From NCBI GenBank assembly GCA_037367405.1, contig JAZKJV010005749.1, positions 434,001 to 498,000 of the forward strand: DNA of 64,000 nt, read 5' to 3'. The stretch comes from Ottelia alismoides. Its lineage: Eukaryota > Streptophyta > Magnoliopsida > Alismatales > Hydrocharitaceae. A program made the translations under genes and the position numbers. This document shows, piece after piece, positions 45,032-57,829 of this stretch. Each line of letters starts with the position of its first letter. The stretch's first letter is position 1. The notes under the pieces were generated by a model, which had not been told where the DNA came from, searched no databases, and worked only from the letters and a program-made list of their open reading frames with translations.

Positions 45032-48000
45032 TGATGAGTACCCATTCATCAATCTTTATTCTTTTATTTTAGCTACAAAACCTATGCAAAACACATGTAT
45101 ATTCTTGTAAATAGAATAAATTACCATTCAGCATGCATTGTGTAAATATGCATATTTAGCATGATTTTGTGCATAAATAAAAGAATAAAGAAATAAAAGA
45201 AAAAAAGGGAGATATTTAGAATAAATAGTGAGCGACCTAATCCCAAGAGAGGGCTCAGCATGGGCCTGATCGCAAAAGAATCCAAGTAGAGAGAGATAGG
45301 GAAGCTCATGTGTGTGTACATATACCTATAAATAAATAAAAATTATTTTCCTCTTATTCAAAATAAAATGTGTGCTTATTTATTTGTACATATTTTTAAA
45401 TACAAAAGTAAAATAAAATGGAAAAAACAAAATAAAAATAAATAAAATCCTTTTCATCATTGTACATTGACCATGTGTATATAAATAACTTTTCTATTTA
45501 TTTCTCCTTATAAATAAATAATTGAAATTCAATAAAAATCTGTATATATTCCATATTTCATGTTGTAAAAAATAAAATAAAAATTAGAAAAATAAAAAAA
45601 TAAAAAGAAATAAAATAAAATCCAAATCCACCTTGTATATATACCATGTATATATGTAAATACAAGTATTTATTTCACCTATGTAAATAATTAATAAAAA
45701 TAAAATAAAAATACCCTATTATTCCAAATTTTATGTTATAAATAAATAAAATATAAAATTGGAATAAAATGTATAAAAATAAATAATTAAAAAACAAAAA
45801 AAATACATATGTATACACTTGTATATAGTAATAATATTTTGTAAATACATAAATTATATTTCAAAAAAATAAATAAAAATCACAAAAAAATAAATTAAAA
45901 ATAAATAAACATTTTTCATGTTTTAAGTTTTTCGAAATAATTGCATTTACTATTTTTTATTGAATTTTTAAATCTTTAATAATAAGCGAGCTCTAATTGG
46001 TCCACAGGGGGAAGTTGACCCCCGATCAACTCTCCCCTCAAGACCACCAGACTCGGATCTTGCTGCCCTGACCCGATTTCTCCTACTTTTCCCCACTTGA
46101 TCCGATCGCCAAATCCCTAAAGCCCGGGCTCCATTTGATCCTTGCTTATCCGAGACCCTCACCCGGGGTGGATTCTAGGGGTCCGTGCTCCATGCATCCA
46201 TGCCCGACTCCATTTAGCCGGACCTGCACCACTATATAGCTCCAGCTCCGGCCGCCAATTCACTCCATCTTTGGCCTTCCCCCTCGACGCCAGTGACCTC
46301 CTCTTCTTCGCCAGAGTGACAGCAGTGCGGAGGAGGTAGCAGCGAGGCCTGGGAAGCCGGGAACCATCGATCCAGTGACATCTGCTGCCGTGCGCTGCCA
46401 CGAGGTGCGCTCAACCTCGGGAAGCGATGATCCCTTGAGGCAATGACCCCCGGAGGTCCCTGAACTTCAGCACAGTCGACCTCACCCGCCAGGTAACTCC
46501 GATAACTTGTAGGTTAGCTTAGATTTTAGCTTTTCGATTTCAGTTCCTTTAGCTCCGCCGCCATCGCCAGCCGTCTCCGTCTACCCATTTGCCATCCTGA
46601 CCCGACCACCACCTTCACTAGACCCCTCTCCACCTTCTTCACCCATCCACCCCCCTGTCTCGCCCAGGAGCAGGTCCTCCACCCTCCTCCGTCGTCGCCT
46701 CGCCGGAGGGTGTCGCCCTGACGCACATACTCGCCCATTTCACCTCTAACTTGGTCGAGGCAATTTGCCCTCGACCAAGGAGCTCTTTTGTGCACTTTGT
46801 AGGTCGAAGGAGGCCCATCTGAGGGTCCGAGAGTTCAGCAAAGCAGCTCCCAGCCTCCGTCGTCGCCGGACCACTCCGGTGGTCGCTGGCCTCATCGGAG
46901 GCATCCACTAGCTGCGTACCATCGAGGCGAAGCTATCCCCAACTTCAGCAGCTCCAGAGGACGTCTCCACCGCACGCATTGGGATGGCGAAACTCGCCGG
47001 CAAGCAGTTCTTGGAGACCCTCCAGTTGCCGTCCGATCGACCTCCTACTCCAGATCTGATCATAGCCATCTATTCACGAGCAGCCTACACTGTTTAATCC
47101 ATCTGGGAGCTGGTCTGGACCACACGTCTATACGAAGAGGCGCCCCGATATTCACCACGGTTCCATCTACATGTGGCGCGATCATCACCGTCCATGCAGG
47201 CGAAGGGTGAGACGTGTAGTAGCCACCGTCAGATCCTCTACGTGGCAGGCCTTCAGCCGTCAAATCCGAGCCAGAGTTCTTTGACGAGGCGCAGCGCCCC
47301 TCAGCCGTCCGATCTCACACGTGGCGCGCCTCCAGCCCTCGGATAATAAGTGGGGTAATTTACTCTTATGCCCCTTCTGTTTTCGCATTTACTTTTTAGT
47401 CCTGTAAATATTTTATTACGTTGTTTTTATTCTGGTTATTTTGCACATTGGACCTTTATGTTTCAGACATTTGCATTTTAGTCCTTTCATATGTGGTCCA
47501 CGTGCTTCGTCACGTGAGGGTTTGGTACATTTGCAGTTTGTTCCCTATGCTTTATATGTGTTACTGTTTGGATGTTTTAAAATAGGAATTACATCTATAC
47601 CCCTCAGTGTCTGGACCACGTGCCTTACGCGTGATTTCTTGGGCTTTTTGCATGTTTGGCCCCTAAGCTTTTTACACATGTTATGCTTTGGCCCCTGGAA
47701 ATAACATTTCGTGTGTTTAGGTCCCTATGCACTGTAAGCTTTTGTTTGATTTAAATAAAATAGCAAATTTAACCCAAATAGCGTGAAATTTGGACACGTG
47801 GCTCCTGCCACTTTGTAAAAATTTCCCTAATTTTTGGGTACATTTTTGAGGCCTTTTAGTATTTTTCAAAATTCAAAAATAGTTGTTTTTGTGTCTATCC
47901 AATTTAGAAAATCATAAAAAAATATAAAAATTATTTGAAAATTTTTTAAAAAATAGTATTTGTTAGTTTTTGTGTGTTTTATTTTCTGTGCAAATTTTGT

Positions 48001-48696
48001 TATTTTTGGACTTAAAAAAACCCTAAAAATTAAAAAATACTTAAAAACTTATAAAAATTCTATAAAATTATAGAAAAATCAAAAAATACAAACTCTGCTT
48101 CTGAATTTTTTTATTATTTCTATTTTTTATAAAAATACTCCAGGCTTTTACAGATCAATTTGATATTTTAAATTGATCTTTCAGGCCTGATTGGACAACA
48201 TTCACTGTTTTCACCCTTTTTGATTTTTAGAAAATTCTATAAAATTAGAAAAATCTCAAAAATTCACCGAAAACACTAAAAAACTTAAAAAACTTAAAAA
48301 CATTTTTGTTTGAATTTTCTATACATTTTGAGTGTTTTTATTATTTGTTGAGTTTGATTTGTTTTGCCTTTCTTTATTCTCCTTATTATTAAAAAATCAA
48401 AAAAAAATATAAAAAGAATTAAAAACCCACCAAAAATACTTGTTTTTATTGTCTTTGATTTTTGACTACTTCGTAGGCTGCGAGGCCAACTCGTGCTCCC
48501 TGAGTCCGACCCTGAGTGCTACACCAGGCTAATCTCATAGCCAGGGCCACTATTTTGATTTTCTTTGATTTTATCTCTAATTTTGGTTGTCTGCTCTTTA
48601 TTTTTCTTGATCGAGCCGATTCTCGAGTGACTGAGGTCGCAACGACCTGAGTATGTGATATACTTACCTTAGTCTATTCGGTGATTTGGCTCATCA
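45032..48696 (+). mobile_element. G5 3' LTR
   Basis: 3665 bp. It keeps both arms of the start-proximal inverted repeat (CTTTATTCTTTTATTT at about 45053 and AAATAAAAGAATAAAG at about 45176), the right one of which is missing from the 5' LTR. W-box pair 46014-46030, TATA 46233-46239, recurring TTTGCA...CCCT words 47440-47700, CTCCCTGAGTCCGACC at about 48497-48512. Confidence 0.93.
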
Positions 48697-50170
48697 CCCC
48701 CTCCTGCTCATCCCCCCAGCAGCTAGCGGGGAACTCACCACGCCAACCCCGTGTTGTCACACCCCCACCGTCAGCCTCCCCGTCCGCATCCCACGTCGCA
48801 CCTCCTCCATCTATAGTCCCTCGTTGCCCACAACACCTCCTGTGCTTCACCCCCCTCCGCGGTGTTCTTCCCACGCAGTTGTGACCTGCGGACACCTCTC
48901 CGCCTCCCTATCGGTCACCGCTAGGCCAGCCAACCGTCCACGGGTGCGCCGCCGTTGCCCGACCCCAGGCTTCCTATCCGCCACCCGCGCCTACGAAGAA
49001 GAAGGTCATTATTTATTTATTTATTTATTGTAAAAATTGCTACTTTTCTCCCGCACATGTCTGTAATTATAATGCATCCCTATACATAGTTTGTGTTGTT
49101 TATGTCCATTTCTGAATTTGCACTGATAACACTATGTTTATGTCTTCATTTGGACATCTGTTCAACGTCATTTTGTTTAATGAAAAATGTCATTATGTTG
49201 AAAAACTAAGTGTCTATCATTTGAATATTTATTTGTATTTTTATGAGTTATGATCAATTAAATAAAATTATCCAAGTGAAATTCTGCATATTTTACCCAA
49301 TTTGTGGTCATAAATTCAGATCTCACTCACAGTTGCTCGAAAAATTTTACAAAAAATCAAGAATGATGCATTGACGTGAGCTTTAATTATTATCCAAATT
49401 TCATCTCAATTGGAGTTGTTCCGTGACTTAAATAAATTGTAGAGTGTTTTTAGTAACTATTTTTTAATTAAATCTACATAATTTTTTTATGAAATTTCAA
49501 ATCTCTTAGATTCCTTATATAAATACTAATTTGAGATAATTCGCATTCTAGCTAATTCATTAATGTGGATTTATTGGAAATTAATTACTTGCAGACACTC
49601 TGTTTTTACTAAAAAAATCCATAAAAAATCATATTTTGTCAGAAAATTCCAAAAAAATTATTATAGGATCCTTGCATCAAGTTTTAATTCCATTAAAAGT
49701 TTCATAAATTTTACGTCCTGTTTGTGTGAAAAATTGCTAAAAAAAATTCATAAAAAGTGTGCATTTTTAATTATTGCATTTTAACTCCTAAAACTCCAAA
49801 AAATGCGTTTTGTACTCATCTCTGGGTTAGGATTGTAGGAAAAATACAAATAGGCTAAATCTGATTAATTTGCATTAAAATTAATTTGGCCTAGTAGTGT
49901 GTTTTCTTATTGTCTTAGTTCATCCACATTTGCATTTTCATTTGTTTTACACTAAAAAAATTTAAAAATTACCATTTAGAAACAAAGACCTAAGTTTTTG
50001 AATTAACCTGACGTCGTTCCTTTGCCTCCCTGTGTTCGATCTCGGACTTGTCCCGGATATAAATTAAAGCCGAGACACTCTTCACGGAAATCTTTTCTCA
50101 GCTCTACAGGATTCGCTAAGTATCCCTATTACAATGATTGCAGATTACATACGAGCTCAGTGATCGATCA
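48697..50170 (+). mobile_element. G4 LTR, right part
   Basis: Continuation of 34207-35782 after G5. GC-rich to 49000, (TTTA)n at 49008-49029, AT-rich U5, then the patch GCCTCCCTGTGTTCGATCTC (about 50023-50042), and the end GATCGATCA at 50170. Frames such as 48674-48895 minus and 48686-49033 plus are C/P-rich with no domain and are not called as genes. Confidence 0.75.
49008..49029. repeat. (TTTA)n microsatellite
   Basis: Five TTTA units in the G4 LTR just after its GC-rich part. Confidence 0.85.
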
Positions 50171-50172
50171 GA

Positions 50173-50190
50173 TGGTGCCATTGCCGGGGA
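50173..50190 (+). promoter_or_regulatory. G4 primer-binding site (tRNA-Asp type)
   Basis: TGGTGCCATTGCCGGGGA, two bases after the LTR end. Confidence 0.85.
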
Positions 50191-51342
50191 TGCAAACGAC
50201 TTAGGGATAAATTTGGAAATTAGATTTAGTTTTTCATTCACTCAGGTAGTCTGACCCCTAAACCACCTTGTATTTATTCCATTTTTTCTCTCAATTATTT
50301 TTTTGTTCATTTTTTATATATTTTTGTTGTTGATCTCTATAACATAAATTCTATTTTCCATACGAGGGCCTGGAAAACTTGGAGTGCATGAGAGGTCGAC
50401 AGATGTGACACGCGCCGACTGTTGAAGAGAAAGAAAAAAAATTCTTGAGAGCATTTTTTATTTTTGTAAATTGTTGTAATTATCGTTTTGTAATTATTTA
50501 GGTAATTTGCTTATTTACATCGGCTCTTGTTTGAGAGCTCGCGCGTGTAAAAAGACTTGGACTTTACTTTGTGGTGTGTCGAGACGTGTTTCACTCTCTA
50601 GTGAGGGTGGGGCTCGACTTGAGTGGTAAATTTAATGCAGGCACACAGTAGTTTAGAATCAAGTTTGTTTGTGCCCTTCGTAATTTAGACCACACATATC
50701 TTAGAAGATTCAATTATCTAATAAGATTCATAATGAGATGCACATAGACACGTACTACTTAGCTCAAATTAACTCAATTCTTCCCCGCTAATATTATATT
50801 GTTTAGGTGCGGTTTTGTCCATCTACATGCATTTAGTGTAACAATAAAAAAATCAGTTTTGCATAACGCATGGAGAGTGCTGGGATTCACTATAAGTATA
50901 CCTTCATCTGAGCATGCATCATCGTTTCACGTTTGCATTCTGATTTCCGATTCCCCTCTTGTTTTATAACTTAAGGTCAAAAAGGAAATTGGGACTGAAT
51001 GATAGATGTATTTTTGTGTTCAGATAAATTTCAAGTCATAACCTAACTTTAAAATTGGGACTGAATTGAGCAGGTCGATTAAAAAAGTGGAATAAAAAGA
51101 ACCCCTGTTCACATGTGCATAAAGCCCTCATTGTTTGATTTACTTGCAAGTGAGAGAGAGACGACCTTAGGATAGAACCAAGCCATGATTTCTTACTTAC
51201 TGTTGGTTCTTTCTTTTTAGGCGATTAGCTACTTTTCAGTGAGGAATACAAGTAGCTGGTAAACATTCCGGATTTCCTTAGAGAGTGGGAGGTTTAGAGG
51301 ATGTCTTAGCCCTCAAGGAACAGGTAGCCTTACTTATATGGT
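50191..51342 (+). other. G4 leader, interrupted by G6
   Basis: No gene. It has a CTTGTTTGAGAGCTCG part (about 50525), the leader patch GCATGCATCATCGTTTCACG (50910-50930) followed by TTTCCGATTCCCCTC, and a weak version of the box (CCCTCATTGTTTGATTTACT at about 51124). G6 inserted after ATGGT at 51342; the leader resumes at 63986 and leaves the window. Confidence 0.65.
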
Positions 51343-54300
51343 TGATGAATCTACGTTTCATCATCTTTATTCTATCATTTTTGCCTTGAAAACCCTAGTA
51401 AATGCGTGTAAATACTATTAATTCATGCATTTTAGCATTCATGCACATTTGTGTAAAAAGTGTATAAAAACTGTTTTTAATGGCAAAATTATAGAATAAA
51501 GAAAAAAAGAAAAGAAAAAGAATAAAATATTGTAAATATTTTACGACTCGATACCCCGAGACCTAGGCATCTCGATGACTAGGTCGACAAGGAATAAAGT
51601 AGGGGGGATAAGGGCCACAAAACCAATAAAAGTCCCTATTATTGAATTCATTCTTTATTCATTTTGGGACCAATTTTTAGTTCCACTTTTTATACTCCAA
51701 ATAAAGAAACTTTGTACATGAAAGTTGTAGATAATTAAATAAAGAAAAATAAAAAATTAATTTCAAACAAAAATATTGTACAGATAAAAGGTTATAATCT
51801 GAATAAGATTCCAGAATCCCAACTTCCCAGACCTGTATCTCTCATATAAAAACTTGAAATGTATCAAAATCACTCTTAATTGTATATAATTATTCATAAG
51901 TTATTTAATGAAGGTTGTTTCGTATTTTGCGGAGCTACGGTCTGAAAGTTGAGTTTTGGAACCTATTGTATACTTGTACAGATTAAAATATTCAATTTAT
52001 TTATTATTCATTAGTTTTGTAATTTTTACATTTTTATAATTTTGTAAATAGTATTTAAAATATATGTATATTTTAAAACAGTAATAAAAACACAAAGAAA
52101 ATACAAAAATAAAATACTTGTATATAATACATAGGTATAATACCTGCACATGTACCTATATAATTAATACTTCCATTTTATTAAGTGTATAAAATACATC
52201 AGAAAATAAAATAAAAATATATTTAAGTTTATAAAAATAAAACATTAAAATATATAGATAAATATACCTATATAGCTCTTAAAAGGGAAATTGTTATTTT
52301 ATACCTAGAAAAAATAAATAAAAATCATAATAGAATACTTTATAAAATAATAAATATTTTTTATTTAATAATAAAAAATAATAAATTTGTTTTCTATTTT
52401 TAATTGAATTTACAATTTTTTTCTAGAGGTTTTTCCTGGTTGGTCCATGTGGACCAACCACGAGGCACGGACAGTTGACCTCCGGTCAACTTTCTTACCC
52501 CCCTCTGCTGCTTTGTCAGAACTGTGTTTTTTGGCATTTTCTCTGAATTTTGGAGAGCGTGTCTTTGATTATCTCATGTTGACATCTTCAGAACTTTTGA
52601 TCCTCGTGGAACGGACTTACACGCCCTGGGTTCTCTTGCGCCGAGCATCATCGATTCTCAAAGATTCGCCTCGTTCTTCGCACACCCGTCAACCACCTAT
52701 ACATAGCCTACCCGACCATTCCTTCTCTGTTTGAACCCTTTTCGACCGAGTTTGACCCTCGCCTTGGAGCTCCGGATTGACTCCTGTGACAGGGGAGCCT
52801 TTAGCTCCTTCGCGCGAGGCCAGGCGAATGTCGGGGCGACGCTCCATCTATCTCCGGCCACTTTGGCCATGAGGTTCATCTCTTGGTTTTCTCAGCCAAT
52901 CGAGGTCGCTTTTATTTGTTTTTCTTTGCTGTAGATTAGTTGTAATGCCTTCTTTAATCTCGCCTCCTTATTTGTTCAATTGAAGCCTGATACACCACCC
53001 GCTACCCACACGTCGGAGCTTGCTCCGGTGAGCTCCTATTTGCGTCGAATACCATCCAATCCATCTGCATTTTCCCCGGGGACCCTCTACTGTTGTAGTG
53101 TGTTTTCTTTGCAGGTCCCAGGTGCGAAGAGTCCCTCCTAGGGGTCGCTTTTGCGAAACACCGAGCAATCTGGAGCACCCCTCGTCCCTTCACATTGCGG
53201 CGGACCTCAGGCCTCTCCCAAGCCATTTGTGGTAGCTGATCGATTGTGGATTGCTCCAGGAAGTTCTAGGGGCCATTTTGGAGCACGAAGGACCGCCGGA
53301 GAGGGAGGATCGTATCGGAAGAACTTCGTAGTGGCAGTGTTATTCCCCGTTCGTCCATCGGCCTCCCATGCCGTCAGATCATCAAGGCATCCCAGACGAA
53401 GTAGCTGTCGTTGCATCTTCCCATCCCAGGACCGTCAGATCTGTTGGACCTTCTAATCGTGGCCCTCCGCCTCCGAATCGTTATCGGGACTCCGTGCATC
53501 AACACGTGGCATTAGTGAAACATTCAGAGCCATCGGATCCCAAGCGTGGGTATTTTGCCCCCTCGACTCCGCCATTTTGTATATTTATTAATTAGTCTAT
53601 TAAATATTTCATCTGTGTTTTTTTTGTACTATTTACAATAAGACCCCCATACTTTTCATTATTGCACATAGGTCCTCAACCACGTCACCTCACATGCTTG
53701 TGCACGTGAGGTGCGGGGCATTTTGCAGAGGACCCCTCACGAGTCTTGTTATTTCCGTTCAGTCCCCAAAGATTTTATTTCAACGATAAATATTTGGTCA
53801 TTTTGCGCATTACCCCCTAGATTTTGGAATATTGCTATTTACTCCTGCCTGGTCGCGTGCCGTGTGCACGTGGTTTTGGTAATTTTGCAAAATTAACCCT
53901 GGCATTTTTGTGATTTCTAATTGGTCCAGAAAGGTTTTAATTTCGATATAAAATTGCTGGAAATTTGTGTTTCGACCCTTGGATTTTTACCTATTTCCAA
54001 AAATACCCCTACTAGGTTATGTTTTCTTTTTGTTTCTAGTATTTATTTCATGCATCTATAAATCCCTAAAAATCCACAAAAATTAGCATAAGTTCATGTT
54101 GCATTATATTATCACGCCATATTTTTGTTTTGCATTTTTATTACATTTAATATTTATAAAAATTCAAAATCAAGCATTTTCATCCCTGTTTGCATTATAA
54201 AATCCCTAAAAAATATAAAATCTTTCTAAAAAATTCTCAAAAAAATATATTTTGTGTATTTTAGTGTTTTTAACTTCAGACAAATCATAAAAAATACAAA

Positions 54301-55093
54301 AGAAAACTCCTAAAAATAAAAAACCCCCTAAAATCTTCATAAAAATTCTAAAAAATCCACAAAAATCATAAGAATACAATTTATGTTTCTTATTTTTCTT
54401 TATTTTTTATCTCTATTTTAAAATTAATTTGATGAATTTTTGTCTCATTTTACTATTTTTCATCCTCATTTTAATTTCGATTTTGTATTTTACTCACTAT
54501 TTTTAGTTTTTGTGACTTTAAAAATACAAAAAAAAATAGGAAAAATATAGAAAAATCATAAAAACATTTGAAGAATAAAACCTAAAAATATCTTATTTCC
54601 TTAATTTTTCTTATTTTTACCTTTTTATAAAAATATCTTATCTCTCTCTTTTCTTATTTTGTATATATATTTTATTTATACATTAAAATAAAAAAATATA
54701 AAAATATAAAATATAAAAATAGAAATATAAAACCAGAAATTAAAAAAATTGAAATTAAAAAAAATAAATAAATCAATAAGTAAATAAAAAAACATAAAAT
54801 TGAAAACCCAGAAAAAATAACATTTATAGACAAATCATCACATTCACATTTTGTGCATTATTGCCCCATTCTTTCGTCTGCTCCTTGTGTTCGACCTCTA
54901 CAAATACTTGCACCTATACACATCTTTGTTGTAGAGTTATAATAAATTTTAACGTCACAGATTTACTTCCATTGCTTGATTTATCTATTGTGGATTAATT
55001 ATTGTCTGAAGATCCGGATTTCGCGCGATCGATTCGACGACTATGTTCCCGCCTTGTGTGGAACACAAGACCACCCGATTTTTGGCTTCAACA
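51343..55093 (+). mobile_element. G6 5' LTR
   Basis: TGATGAATCTACG...GGCTTCAACA. The start has TGATGAA paired with TTCATCA (51343-51363). AT-rich outer zone to 52430; G-box palindrome and W-box pair at 52438-52491; TATA-like CTATACATAG at 52697-52706; GC-rich part to 53560; recurring GCA...CCCC words (53640-54010); AT-rich U5; GTGTTCGACCTC patch at about 54887. Confidence 0.92.
52438..52491. promoter_or_regulatory. G6 palindromic G-box and inverted W-box pair
   Basis: GGTTGGTCCA then TGTGGACCAACC at 52438-52459 is an 11-bp-arm palindrome with one change; in the 3' LTR (61357-61378) it is perfect and centred on CACGTG. Next to it AGTTGACC / TCC / GGTCAACT (52473-52491; 61381-61399 with one change) gives two inverted WRKY-type sites about 200 bp before TATA. 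Confidence 0.55.
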
Positions 55094-55095
55094 AA

Positions 55096-55114
55096 TGGCG
55101 TCGTTACCTAGGAG
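55096..55114 (+). promoter_or_regulatory. G6 primer-binding site (diverged tRNA-Asp type)
   Basis: TGGCGTCGTTACCTAGGAG two bases after the LTR end. Position is right, with four changes from the tRNA-Asp complement. Confidence 0.75.
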
Positions 55115-56317
55115 CGACAACACGTAGATCATGTTTTTACTTGTGCTTACGATTGTTTATTTATTTTTGCGGTTTTATTTGTTTGCTTTTTATTTGATAT
55201 AATTGTTTGAGCTATCAAACCTCCTCTCTTGTTGACTTTGTGCGAGGAACCGCGGATCGAGGAAGGCGCTCCACCTTAGGTGCCTGGGCACCCATGTGAA
55301 GCCAGCATCTGCCAGCCTAGCATCAAGGAAACGAAGAGTGATTTTTGAAGACCGAGCTCCTTTTTATTTACTTGTATTTATTTTTGTAATTTTAGTGAGA
55401 GAGAGACTCTATTATTGTAATAATACAGATACCCAGAACTCTGGATACTCAGACCTAATTTCCAAGTGTGTGTACACTTGGGGGCTCACCGTGGTTTTCA
55501 CGGTTTTCATCGCTTCTTTTTATTTTGTTTTTCGGTTTTGTTTTCTTTATTTTGTGTGATTGAGCCCTTAGCTTTAAGATGTGCTTGGTAATAGTATTAG
55601 GTCCAAACACATTAATCACCATTGCATGTACCTATAGTCTCATTTGGACTTAGTCAAATCTTGAAAATCATGCTTCACACTAATAACAGCTTCTCACACT
55701 AGGGTGATTTCATTGGCTTGCATATGTATATAGGTTAGGTTTCAATTCTACTAAGCATCCTTACATGTAGAGTGCTGGAGACAAGGTGAGCATCTACGCG
55801 TTAGCATCCATCATCGATTTGCCGCTTGTATTGCTTTTCCGCCTCTCCCTATGATTTTGACCACCTAGGCGCTTAAAGGGATCGACTCCTCGATAGGCTT
55901 GTGCATTTTCTATTAAAAATCCAAAAAAGTGATAACAAATAAAATTGGGACTGTTAAAATTACTCGACCCTAAAATCGATCAAAAAGTAAAACATTGTCT
56001 TGGGGCAAGTAATCCCCTCATTGTATTCACTTTTACTTGCTCGTGCACACCCTATGTACCAGTGCCCAAATCCTATTCAGCTCCTAAGTGTGTGTGCAAC
56101 TCTTTGATTTCTCACCTAACTCTTAAAACAGACAAGATAAAAAGACCACTCTTTTGCGGTCTCTACCGAGTTGAGTAGGTGAATTGAGGGTTTGTTTTGT
56201 GTGCTTGTGTTTGTAGTTGCTTGTGTGTTCTAGATCGTCCCTGCGCATTTGCGCCTTTCTCTTCACTCTCTTGATTTGACATTCGTGCTCTCCCGATCAT
56301 TTCCTTTTATTTTTGAG
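55115..56317 (+). other. G6 untranslated leader
   Basis: No gene. It contains TATTGTAATAATACA with TACCCAGA (about 55422-55446), the patch GCATCCATCATCGATTTGCC and GCTTTTCCGCC (55802-55845), and the hairpin box TTGTCTTGGGGCAAGTAATC (55995-56018), in the same order as in G5. Confidence 0.7.
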
Positions 56318-56990
56318 ATGGACCCCTGGAGCGTTTTCTATCCGGACTTTGCGGATCCCTTGTTCACCAGCTGGTCCACTTCCATTTTATAAGGAGGATC
56401 CTCCTCCTATTTTTTCTGATTTTTGTGCATATCTGACCAACCCACTATTTCAGGATTTGGACTTTGACCTTCACCAGTCATTTCCACCACTATCTCCTCC
56501 ACAGTTTGACAACCCCCTCTTCATAGAATATCCAGATTCGGACTATGATTTTTGTCCACACCCACCACCCACATTCGACACAACAGATCCTGAGATCTTG
56601 GAGTCACCTTTCATGATTTCCACACTTGATACGTTAAATCAGATGATGGAGCATATGAACTCGAGGATGAGTGATATAGCTAGTTTAAATAAGATCGACA
56701 ATGTCGCTCCATTATTTGAGGATGTGGAATCATTTGAGGATTATCGTGAGAGCTTGCAATCACCAAAAATACAAAAAAATGAGAAAAAATTAAAAACACA
56801 AAAAGAGTTCGGGAGACACTTGGTTGATTCGGATTGTGAGGAGAGGTACCACGTGCCAGACCATTTGACAACACCTGCACTCACACCTTGTACCACCTTT
56901 GACCCCGAGGATGTTGCTGTATAGATTGCTCTTGGCATGCCTCGTGTAGATGATGATTCCGACTTCCTCCCTTGTATGGAGGAGTTCTAA
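56318..56990 (+). pseudogene. G6 acidic N-terminal protein segment
   Basis: Probable start ATG 56318 (MDPWSVFYPDFADPLF), in a different frame from the main body, so one indel lies near 56360-56390. The body (to TAG 56922) is rich in D, F, P and has recurrent NPLF/DPLF motifs (about every 25 residues), then a helical stretch with MISTLDTLNQMMEHMNSRM and a basic KKLKTQKEFGRH. TAA at 56988 closes the last piece. Not gag by any landmark. It shares only composition with the acidic part of G5; function unknown. Confidence 0.65.
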
Positions 56991-57002
56991 AAATTAAAAA
57001 AA

Positions 57003-57829
57003 ATGTTGACTGAACCTGAAGTGGTGGCCACCATTCATGAGATCATCCGTGCCCCACTTCAGCAGGCCATGTCTGATTTATCTGCTCCTCTTCCAAAGAA
57101 GAGAAAGTGGAGGAGCAGATCTGAGCGTCACATTCTGACCATGGCCACTGCCCACACCATCACACACCGTCCCATTCCTCGGAAGAGAAACACTACCACA
57201 CCTTTCATTAGTTGCACCATCTCTGACTTCACTTGTGATCACACTCTCCTATACGACGGTGCTTCGATTAGCATATTACCCTTCTCACTAGTACAATCTC
57301 TTCACTTAGGGCCTCTCAAGAAACCAGGATGATCGTTCAGTTTGCTGATGGATCAATAAATAGGCCGAAGGGTATCCTTGAAAATGCCGTCATATCGAAT
57401 CAGGGCACGGGCTGCCATGTTGACTTTGTCGTTTTGCCCATAGAGACCTCCACTAGGGAGCACTCTCCAATCATCCTAGGACGACCATTCCTCGCCTCTA
57501 CGAGGGTCGTTACTGATTACGGATCAGGAGAGATTCGCTTCCGTCCTGTTGACGAAAGCGAAGTGTTGATCACCACACCCACAGTTGACCAGAGACCTAC
57601 ACCTTATGTGACTATACCTATCTTGGCTGACCTCGAGGATCATGACCTTGATGATACTATCAGAGAATTTTGCTGCTTACTGGATTCCACTGAGACCCGA
57701 GTGGAGGAAGACTCGGAAAGCATGGACCTCGGAGTTCTTCCTTCTGGGACATGGCATTGTGTTGATTACATCCACGGGATTTACATGATTGACACCTTAG
57801 AGCGGAGGGCAGATGTAGAGACTAGATAG
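57003..57829 (+). pseudogene. G6 retropepsin (aspartic protease), frameshifted
   Basis: Protease domain. A basic, nuclear-localisation-like segment (PLPKKRKWRSRSERH, about 57090-57130) precedes the domain. The active-site loop is LLYDGASISILP (about 57250-57285), followed by QFADGSINRPKGILENAVI and the closing motif IILGRPFLASTRVVTDYGSG (57471-57530). A one-base frame change at about 57329 splits the domain right after the loop; everything else is in order. All key residues (D-G-A-S and the ILGRPFL turn) are present, so the damage is slight. In the family this enzyme cuts Gag-Pol; here there is no pol, so it would act on its own acidic protein or on partner Gag. Confidence 0.85.

Larger units (their letters stand above)
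35783..48696 (+). mobile_element. G5: complete non-autonomous Ty3-type element (gag only)
   Basis: 12,914 bp: 5' LTR 35783-39357, internal 39358-45031, 3' LTR 45032-48696. Flanks are CCCTC and CCCCC, a target duplication with one change. Primer site, leader box, gag start, hairpin array, 57-nt box and purine tract are all in place. The 5.7 kb internal region has a gag-plus-acidic frame and no protease, RT or integrase, with no sign of a recent deletion scar. LTRs differ by several percent by eye, so it is clearly older than C1. This is the layout of gag-only (TR-GAG-like) elements. Confidence 0.92.

Noticed and set aside
48686..49033. 115-codon proline-rich frame after the G5 3' LTR
   Set aside because: This is the resumed GC-rich part of the G4 LTR; no domain, and its 5' half would have been split by G5.
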